From Zizania palustris (taxonomy: Eukaryota > Streptophyta > Magnoliopsida > Poales > Poaceae): DNA of 64,000 nucleotides. The notes beneath the pieces are model-generated. The model was not told the DNA's origin and ran no database searches. It saw only the letters and a list, made by a program, of their open reading frames with translations. A program made the translations under genes and the position numbers. Numbering within the stretch: the stretch's first letter is position 1; the number at the start of each line of letters is the position of its first letter. The stretch is taken from the NCBI GenBank assembly GCA_019279435.1, contig JAAALK010000289.1, forward strand, positions 87,265,023 through 87,329,022. The letters are read 5' to 3'. This document shows positions 54,901 to 64,000 of the stretch, piece by piece.

Positions 54901-57416
54901 GTTGATAATTTGCGAAGCCTATGGCGAATTGGTCGAGCCTTAGGGTTGACGAGTAAACTATGTTCAATAATGCTCTGATCAACTCCGGGGATATCTTCGT
55001 CTGACCAAGTGAAGATATCCAAATTTTCTCGAACTACTTCTCTCTAGCGAAGTAGATATTTCTGAAGGTAGCCCCTTACCAAATTGAATGGATATTCTTT
55101 GCCTTCTTTGAGAATCATCTTTGTGATTACATCATCTTCTGGGCTTGGCTTGAGGGAAGGGCTCTTCGAAGAGTTCGGGGACCCCAAAGTTTCCTTCGAG
55201 TGCTCCTGCACGCTATTTACTTGCCGAGGATCAAGAGGTGGGCCGTGGCCATATTCTGCTCTCCGAGCTATGGCTTGGTCTCCTAAAATTGTAAGAACTC
55301 CACCTTGCGTGGGCATCTTAAGACAAGATAATTGTGATGTCCAGCTCCGATTGGTTCAGCATTCCTCCCGAAAATTGCGTTGTAGGCGTACGGGCGTCGA
55401 CGATGTCGAAGATGACTTCCTCAACTCTACCCAAGGGCCCCCTCACCGAAGGCAACCTCGAGGCCTATTGCGAGGGCATGAGAGGAGGGCCTGCGAAGCC
55501 TTGGAGTGGGTGGGCTGCAGGGAGCAAATGCCTTCGGGGAATACCATTTGATCGAAGCTTGGATGACGAGTATATCAGCGGAGCTTCCCTCCACTAATAT
55601 CCTTCGAACTTCGACTCCTGCTATATCAGCTGAAATGACAAGGGGTAACATAGGGGAATTTCACCCCGACAACATCATGGGCAAAAAATGAAATGGGTAC
55701 ATGGGACCACTCGGGCATTTCTGTAGCTGAGTTCGAAGTCCCTATATGCCCTTCTTCGTGAACATATATCTTCGCTAATGCTTGACATATTACCAGGGTC
55801 CCCCTCCGAGATTGGTAGGACAACTCATTTGCCGTGATTTGGAGGGTCCTCTTGTTCGGTGGTGGCATAATGTTGGCCCGGAAGCTGCATTAGTGCATCA
55901 GGATTGTCGGTGTGCTCAACAGCTTGTAGAGGTTCGGTCGTGTTTCTAGAGGAGCTCGATCTGTAGTGCCTCGCCCTGAACTTCTCCTGAGGTACTTGCC
56001 CCGAGAGCCATATAGACTTACAATCTTTTGTGGCATGGCTTCTGTTTCACCATGCACCAAACAAAAAAGAGCCTGGCCTCGACCAACCGGTTTTCTTGTG
56101 GCTTCGAAGTACTAGCCTTATTACCTTGATCCTGAGATAGTTTGAAAGCATCTTTAGAGCAGGGGATGCAATATTCACACTTCAAGCGAAAGTGTCTCTT
56201 TCCCCTTCTATGATCATTATGGCGATTATCGAGGGGACTTGTAGAGGAATCGGAGCTTCTGGCTCCACTTGACTTCTTGGGAGTCGGCGTGGGCACCACA
56301 GTTCTTCGGATGCAGCCTTCTTCTGCCTTGGCATACTATTCGAGTATGACATTATTGTGCTACTAAAGACACAACTTCCGGTAAAGTTTTGCTGAGGAGG
56401 TCGGATTCAAACCCCTGCGCGCCGCATCCACCACAAATATGTAGACAATCCTTTTATTTGAGACTTGTGTGGGCGAAGTGCGTGAAGTATTCTCGAAGGG
56501 TTGGTTCTCCTGCCTGCTGCTTCACCTGAAAAAGGCTTCCATAGCCATTGGGCTACGAACTCCCCTGGAAATTACTCACGAATTTCCTTTTTAATTGCTC
56601 CCATGACTTAATTGATCCTGGATTTAGAGACCAGAACCAACGAAGGGCCACACATTCCAACGCGAGGGGAAACATTTTGCCATTGTATTCCGGACCCCTC
56701 CGCTGCTTCTATTGCAAGGGCGTAAGAACGAGAGATTATCCAGGATCAGACCCTCCGGAGTACTTGTCAGCTTTGAGGCTCTGAACCTAGGATCGAGCAC
56801 ACCTTCTGCAAGTCCAGATGCAGCGGGGATTTGTTGTCGTAGGAAGCATCTCGACATCCTCTTGCATTTGGGGGGCTTCGGGATAATCATCAGGGTCACC
56901 ATCTTGATGCACTTCCGAAGCAGGAGGGATGGCTTGAGGCGAAGCCTTTCGCAGCCTCCTGCCTCCATCTTGCTACTTCTCCGAAGCTGCGCTACCTGAG
57001 CAACACATCCTCAGGAAGGTCTTTGCTTCCTCCGAAGGGGTCCTCCGGGTCTTGAGAACAAACATAATCAGTTCGAAGTATAAACGAAGCTACCCGAGGG
57101 ATTCTGGATGCTCGAGGTCTAATGACTACTTCGGAGTTTGGGAACAACTGAAGGTCCTGCATCGTGGGTCTGAGGGGACCTTCAGGGAGGATCAGTTGCT
57201 AGACTCCCTTGGGGAGGCATGACTTACGAAGCTAAGGTCCAAAACTAAGCTTCGAATGATTGAGGAAGGCGAGGAAAGGCCTTCGACTATATTTTGAAGC
57301 CCCTTGCCAGGGTGCACGGAATCTTGGACTCCGAAACTCCTCCGTAAACGCTCTTCAAATTAGGTAGTGGCAGAACTAGCTTTTAGAACTAGGTGTTTCC
57401 CCGACGGCGCAACCTG
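51999..57416 (-). pseudogene. Second copy of element G gag-pol
   Basis: Collinear with 30918-36478: integrase C-terminus at about 52050, integrase core to 53100, both RNase H regions 53250-54140, RT 54700-55050 (PIRHRLRKLSTE, PIFIKKKGSGKWRMCID), protease 55430-55650 and gag 55850-57230. Small deletions break nearly every frame, far more than in the first copy. The FSNGA-type asparagine codon of the second RNase H (GTT on the + strand near 53637) is also present here, so that change is not a read error. Confidence 0.9.
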
Positions 57417-57574
57417 TGGTGTAAAAGATTATGCTAACAGGTTTCTTTAAGGTTAAGACTAACAAACGAAGTGTTTGTGGAAGCGGACTATCTCAAGCCT
57501 CCGAATAGGATAAACTCAAGCAGATCGAACTTGTGTATTGAATATCTGAATATTCAATGCCTATTATAGGGTGA
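57417..57574 (-). repeat. Second copy of element G 5' LTR, left part
   Basis: Matches 36479-36643, including the point where S is inserted (GGTGA then TGTAGGACC). Sharing the insertion site shows that this is the same locus, not an independent element. Confidence 0.85.
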
Positions 57575-59712
57575 TGTAGGACCGAAAGTAGCGACCAGAG
57601 GGGGGGTTGAATGGGCGCCTAAAAATTCTTCGAATCAATGGCCTGCTCTCACATCCAACGCACCTCAACAGACTTAGCTCAGAAAGCTAAACAGATCAAC
57701 AAAGCCACAAAAGATCTAGCCTAAAAACAACCGGTGGTCCTAATCGAAAAGACACCAACACAGTGCTAATAGGCAAATTAACAGAACATTATCACATGAA
57801 TGAGTCAAGATTCCAGTAAAAGATCATCACAGAAATTTTAATCTGACTGTACGTAAAACGATGAGTCTTACGGTTCAAGGTTGTCTCCTGTAAGGTACTT
57901 GACGAAGCCTGTTTGGATCAATCGTGTGAAGCCACTAGTCTTAAATGACGAAGGTTGTCCGAAGCCTGTGAACCGTGCGAAGTCTGAGGATGTCGAAGTT
58001 GGCTTCGGAGATGTCCGTGTCGAAGTCTGTACTGTTGAAGAAATCTCAGCGAAGTGTGTTATGTTGGAGGGACTTGCTTTGTACTTCGAAACCGGTACAT
58101 GCTTCTTAAAAAACAGACTGGGAAAACATGTTCGAAGATGACGACAGACTCCGAAACCCTTACTTCGAATACCATTTTTACTGAGAACCTTCGCAACATA
58201 ACTTCGGCGACAGCCAACTAGAAAATTAGCTTCGCTCCAAGCTTCGATGCGAAGTAATGAAAGGTTCGAACAACGGGCAAAAATGTCAGAGAAATGTACT
58301 TCGCTGTAGACCTCAAACTGAACTTCGAAACTAGCAAAATCACTTCAGAGTCTGACTTTGCATAGGAGCACTTTTGCGGTCGAAGTGGGCTTCGAACAAG
58401 TAAAAACCGTATTGCAGAAAACTCGGCTGACAAAGCTATGGACGCTACTTGCAAAAACAAACAAAGGCTAGAACCTAGTGCACTGTAGCTAACAACTACT
58501 AGACTCCGAAGATACCAGCGAAGACTAAGAAAAGGAAATAAACAAATGCCCACACAGCTGCTTAGGCAAAACTATTGGTTCTGTTTACACGACTGAAAGA
58601 TCACCGTTCTCTGTGCAGGAACTGCTTGCCTTGCCTGCTGCAAAAAAAAGGGGCTAATGGCCAGCTATCACGCGCACATAGCTGTCAATAGCATGCTGTA
58701 GAACTGCAAATAGGCAAGGAACAGAGTGCATGTACGTAACTCTCAAGAGGCTAAAACATAGCTTGCAGCCTAGATTTCAAGAAGACAGAGCTACTTCTGC
58801 TGCAATCTTGTACCAGCCAATGCTACACATCATAACCACATACAACGAATGCAAGAAAACAAATACAACAGCACATAGAGAGAAATGATAATCGTCCAGC
58901 GAAAATCGATGAATAACAGGCGCTCAGAAGAAGCTCGTAGATCGAGGCACACCGAATAAACAAGTTCACAGAAGTGTATCCAACGATGGAGATATAATAA
59001 CACCTGACACAACCTTCTCTCGAAGAACCAGCAAGAGATAAAAGCTCCGCTGGCGCGCGAGCAGAAAGCAGGTAAGGTGAACACTATTTTTTAGATTAAG
59101 TGTGTTAACCCTACCCTAGGGCTGGGGCCTATTTATAGGCAGCCCAATAAATGGGTAAAATGCAGAAACCCCTGGGGTTTTTAACAGACGCTAATAAAAA
59201 TGGAAAGAACCGAAATGCCCTTAGGATTTTTTACAGACTCGACTGACAGACTATGGGCCTAAAGGCAAAATAGTAAAAAACTAAATAAGGTACTTGTCCT
59301 GATGCGGAGCTTTCGTAGCAGCTACGGCTTCGCCTCAGGATGGTCAGATCCGAAATCGCGGTCGTCAGTTTGCGCCGAAACTGACAAAGCATCCACCGTC
59401 TTTGCACCGATACCCGGATTGGCCCGGCCCGATTCCGCAGCCCCCTCAGCCCGCAATCGCTCGCCGCCCGTACCTGAGTCAATCCCGTCCACAGCCCAGT
59501 GATCCTCTACTTCTCCTAGCCCATGTACCCGGATTGGGCCATCCCGACTTCACGGCCTCCTCTGCCCGACAGTCGCTCGCTGCCCGTTGTACCTGAGTCA
59601 CACCTCGGCCCAGACGCAGCAGTCATCTCTCTCTTTTCAGTCCTCTTTGACTATCGTTGACAATGACTCATCACCTCGAGCCTGGGCCCATGGCTATTCA
59701 CATGGCTCCTCA
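57575..59712 (-). repeat. Second copy of S 3' LTR
   Basis: Matches 36644-38817 with many small indels, especially near 58200-58450 and 58980-59500. Ends GGCTCCTCA before the polypurine tract. Confidence 0.9.
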
Positions 59713-61051
59713 ATCTCCCCCTTGAGTGCATTGTCAACACTTCTCTTATCTGCTTTCAGTATCTGTGAACACTGTGGAAACACGAAAAAACAAACACAAG
59801 AAACAGAGAAGAAATAAAGTAAAAGTTTAACCCTAATGACCAAAAGCCCGAACAAAGCAGAGAACGGTCATTATGGTTAACCAAAGTAAAAGCTCAAATG
59901 ATGCAATGAGTGCATCTCAGACATCAACAAGGATATCAAAGAGTAAGGACAAACGGGACAAAAACTCCCCCTGAACAAATCCCAGAGAAAGCCAAAACTC
60001 CCCCTTAAACTCTTAAACCAAAATTCTCCCCCCTTGTTGACAAGTGAACTCATCAAGCACTCTAAAAGACCTAACTCCCTCTGAAATGCAACTCCCCCTC
60101 AAATATGCAATGAATGCAATTGGGTGCAAGTGGAGTGCAGAAGCATGCGCTCCATATTGATGACTTAATTACACATCTAACAAGTATAGCAAAAGACATA
60201 CTGTCTAAGACACAGGGATGCTCAGTGCAACAGATATATCTAAAGAAAGTCATTGCACACATTTTTCAGTTTTTGCAAACAAAAGCATCACCACATTTTC
60301 CAGTTAACAAGCAGGTAAAACATGAGATGCAGAAGCTACTGATATCTACCAAGATAAGCATCGTCCAAAACAAGTGCTTCAGCAAACTTGTTGTCTTTTT
60401 AAGTTTCAGCTTTTTCATTTTTGCCAAGGGTTTTTGCATGTCAAACCTTATGCTAACCGCAACCAAGTCAAGCCTAGGCCAGAACTGGACCATCGGAAGC
60501 TTAAGACATTGGTCTTAGGCATACACTACACTGTCCTAGTTCATACCAAAGTGCTATGGTAAGCAGTCCAGAACAATGCAATGCGACAAAGCAAACCCCT
60601 TGATCTTTTCAACTCTAAGCATAAAAAGGCATGGGAATTTCACTCATTTTTAATTCTCAATCATTTTTATAGCACATTTCCATGTTAAAGCATAAAGATG
60701 TCCAAGTTGCATATCTGCATCTATGTGAGGAACTAGCTACAAGGTATGTAACAGATAGCAAAAGCACTCAAGCCTACAATATCTAGTTACCAAAGCAATG
60801 GTGATAATTTTTTCAAGTTGAAAGCGTAAAAGCCATGCATATGACAGATATCATCAGACATAGCAAGTGAACTGAACAAAGGCATGATCATTGACAAGTA
60901 ATCAAAGCATGTACCAGCTATAATAAGTAAAGCAGTTCATCATATAACAGAAGCAAGCTCAAAGTGTGATATGTGATATGTATGATATGAACACACACAA
61001 AAAGACTCAAGAAAAGAGTAAAGAAGAAGAAAACTGACGCAAATATCCTAG
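59713..61051 (-). other. Second copy of S 3' non-coding region
   Basis: Collinear with 38818-40192, including the repeated AGGGGGAGT-type tracts on the - strand. Confidence 0.85.
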
Positions 61052-64000
61052 AAAGGATACACAACACCCAAATCCCCTCGTAAACGCTCAAAAGTAGACT
61101 GATCTAGGGGTTTGGTGAAAAATGTCAGCCAACTGATGATGGGTATCAACTGAACAAGGTCAATGACCATCTTTCTCATATTGATCCCGCAAAAAAGTGA
61201 AAGCGCACATCAATGTGTTTGGTTTTTGAATGGAGACATGGTTTTTTCCCTACACTAATTAGCACTGGTGCTGTCGCAAAACAAAGGAACTCTGGTAGGA
61301 AAGAACAACTCAAAAATCTCGAAGAGTGGAAATCATCCAAACCAACTGTGAGCAGCAGCTAGCAGCAGCTACATACTCAGCCTCTGTGGTCGAAAGAGCA
61401 ACTCCAGATTGCTTTCCGAGACGACCAAGAAACAAGGGAAGAACCGAGAAACTGGCAAGTACCGGAAGTCGACTTGCGATCCAACCGCACCCACCAAAGT
61501 CAGTGTCCGAAAAACCAGATAAATCAAGAGATGATGATGCTGAATAGTAAAGACCAAGATCAGGCGCATAGGTAAGATACCTGAAGATGCGCTTGACAGC
61601 CTGCCGATGAGACGCGCGTGGTGAAGACTGGAAGCACGCGCACAGTCCCACGGCGAACTGTATGTCTGGCCTCGTCGCCGTCAAGTACAGCAGCGAACCA
61701 ATCATCCCTCGAAACTCTCTCTCATTGACCTTGACGCCGCTCTCGTCCTTGTCTAGGCCCCCAGATGTACCCATTGGGGTCATCTGAGGCTTCAGCTCTC
61801 CACCAAAGTCGATTTCTTCAACATGTCTCGAGTGTACTTACCCTGGTGGATGAAGGTGCCGTCCTTGGTCTGCTTGATCTGGAGCCCTAGAAAATACTTG
61901 AGCTCACCCATGAGGCTCATCTCGAAACTCAGCTGTGCATCTGACTCAGAAAACATGGACACAAGATCAGTTAGTAGTACCGCCAAAGATAATATCAGTC
62001 CACGTATATCTGAGCGACTAAAAAATCTGAAGCATCTCTGAGCAAGAAGAGAGTCTTATCCACAGAACCCATCACAAAGCCCTTCCCCAACAAAAACTGC
62101 TTTAACCGGTCATACCAAGCCCTGGGGGCTTGCTTCAACCCGTATAAAGCTTTTTGCAACTTAAAAACATGTCGAGGAAACTTGGGGTTTTCAAAACCGG
62201 GGGGCTGCCTAACATAAACCTCCTCCTCTATGTACCCGTTCAGAAAAGCACTCTTGACGTCCATTTGAAAAAGCTTAAAACCCTTCGAAGCGGAAAAAGC
62301 TAAAAGAATGCGAATGGACTCAAGATGGGCAACAGGGGTGAAGGTTTCTTCAAAATCAATACCTTCCTTCTGGCAGAAACCCTGGGCAACTAGTCGAGCT
62401 TTGTTGCGCACCACAACCCCATCTTCACCTTGCTTGTTCTTGAACACCCACTTGGTGCCTATTGGGTTGCATCCTGGTGGCAGCTCTACTAGTGTCCAAA
62501 CCCGATTGCGGACAAAATTTTCAAGCTCTTCTTGCATGGCATTAATCCAGTTTGAGTCAGAAAGAGCATGAGAAATGTCTCTGGGATCAAAAGATGCAAC
62601 AAAAGCAGATTCAGCAAACACAACAAGAGAGTCAACAGACGAACACAAAGTTCTTGTAGACACATCACCGATGATGAGCTCTGAGGGGTGATCACGCTGA
62701 ACTGCTCGGGATCCCTGGTGATCTGAAGTCACCTCACCGGAGTCAGCAGCTGGCACCTCTGGACTCGACTGAGGGGGCTCGATCGAAGTGGAAGAAGTGA
62801 TCAGAGGTCCGCCCTCGTCCTCAGTCGAAGTCTCAGAAGGTGTGGGCTCTGCAGGAGGTGCAGAAGGCCCACCCTCATCAGCAGCTGGAGTATCCTCATC
62901 TTCCTCGAAGATGGACTCTCCGAGCTCATCATCACCTAGAAAGCTCAAAAGAAGGATTCAAAGAAGGCAAGGACTCATCAAACGAAACCTCACAAGTCTC
63001 GACAAGCTGCTGGGAGTCGAGGTTCCAAACACGGAAGCCTCGAGAATGCAAAGCGTAACCAAGAAAAACACCATCCCAGCAACGAGACTCAAACTTGTCC
63101 AAATGCCCTCCCTTCTTGAGCACAAAGCACTTACAGCCAAACACTCGCAAGTGGCTCACCTTGGGCTGTCTGCCAAACCGCAACTCATAAGAGGTCTTAC
63201 CTAGGTAAGCTCTAAGAAAAATGCGGTTGGCCAGATAGCAAGCCGTGTTCATGGCTTCAGCCCAAAAACGCCTAGGAGACCTATGCTCATCGAGCATCGT
63301 CCTGGCCATCTCGACTAGCGTGCGGTTCTTTCGTTCCACAACGCCATTCTGTGGGGGAGTGTAAGGAGAAGAAAACTTATGGTCCAGACCCTGATCACTA
63401 CAGAAGCTGACGAACTGAGAGTTCTTGAACTCAGAGCCGTTGTCGGAGCGAATTGCTCGCATCCGACCATTGTTCTCATTCTTCAGCTTCAAAATCAGGT
63501 CATGAACAAATTGAAAAGTTTCATCCTTAGACTCCAAAAAGAAAACCCACGAGAATCGAGAAAAGTCGTCAACAATCATAAGTGCATACCACTTCCCACC
63601 GACTGAGCGTACCCGAGCTGGACCGACAGTGTCCATATGTAATATCTCGCCCGGATACGAAGTCATCACCTGAGTCACAGGTGCGTGAGAAGCGGCAACC
63701 ATTTTCCCGTGACGATAGGGATGACAAACTAGATCCTTTTCCATCTTAAGCTTGGGCAATCCTCGGATGAGGTCCATAGAGCTTAACCTGACTAGCAGGT
63801 CAAAACTCAAATGGCCTAACCTCCTATGCCACTTCCAGAGCTCAGAAGAGGATCCAACAATCAAACAGCGAGAAGGGCCAAAAGAACTAGAGAAGTCAAT
63901 TCGAAAAACTTTACCGAAAGGTAAGATCTGGCAAACCAAAGACCCTCTAGAATCAAACACAGAAGAATTGCCCTTCTTAAAACGCACCTCCATTCCATCC
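61052..64000 (-). CDS. Second copy of S pol (GAG-pre-integrase, integrase, RT, RNase H), partial
   Basis: Collinear with 40193 to about 43130. The integrase region (63993-62932, 353 aa: pre-integrase GHLSFDLLVRLSSMDLIRGL, core VDDFSRFSWVF, RSDNGSEF, PPQNGVVERKNR) and the linker plus RT start (62948-61995, 317 aa: KNKARLVAQGF, DFEETFTPVAHLESIRILLA, FQMDVKSAFLNG, ALYGLKQAPRAWYDRLKQFL, ending AQIYVD) are open where the first copy is frameshifted. The two frames are offset by a single indel near 62936. From about 61985 leftward indels return. The sequence runs off the window before protease and gag. Confidence 0.9.

Noticed and set aside
57575..64000. Independent second Sirevirus insertion
   Set aside because: Its insertion point in G's LTR and all flanking sequence equal those of the first copy, so it is the same insertion represented twice.

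Overview
The window is plant nuclear DNA, most likely from a grass. It is almost entirely nested LTR retrotransposons around one recognisable host gene. The evidence for a plant is a spliced gene matching plant APE1-like AP endonuclease, Sirevirus, Tat-lineage and chromovirus retroelements, and TATA-bearing LTRs. The grass call rests on the repeat types and is less certain. No prokaryotic genes, tRNA or rRNA genes, or CRISPR arrays are visible.

1-17602: The last four coding exons of an APE1L-type endonuclease lie on the + strand at 5449-5510, 14795-14881, 15392-15495 and 15814-15890. The intron after the first of these is 9.28 kb. It holds a Copia-like LTR fragment, a solo LTR (6990-8834, TSD TGTAA) and a decayed chromovirus-type Gypsy element (about 8840-14534). 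The Gypsy element is itself interrupted by a truncated Copia element (9731-11215) and a 725-bp non-autonomous DNA element with a 10-bp TSD (11949-12673). Upstream of exon 5449 are a decayed Copia copy (P1, 677-2900), two inverted LTR fragments carrying short near-palindromic repeats, and an LTR end.

17603-48632: A second copy of the same Copia family (P2, 17603-19784) is broken by a Tat-lineage Gypsy element, G, on the - strand. Its 3' LTR is at 19785-20289, gag-pol at 36272-30950, and the 5' LTR is split between 36479-36643 and 48314-48632. The 3' part of G carries a + strand (antisense) intron-containing gene, duplicated in tandem, and a 4-copy array of about 118 bp. G also hosts a 3.06-kb solo LTR (27854-30917, TSD AAAGG). 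A complete 11.7-kb Sirevirus-like Copia element, S (36644-48313, - strand), sits in its 5' LTR.

48633-64000: After exactly 1000 Ns, the sequence restarts inside the solo LTR and repeats 28457 to about 43130 in the same order, including the same nested insertion points, with many small indels. This is best read as an unmerged contig overlap or alternate haplotype, not as new sequence. G and S are therefore each represented twice, and either copy helps interpret frameshifts in the other.
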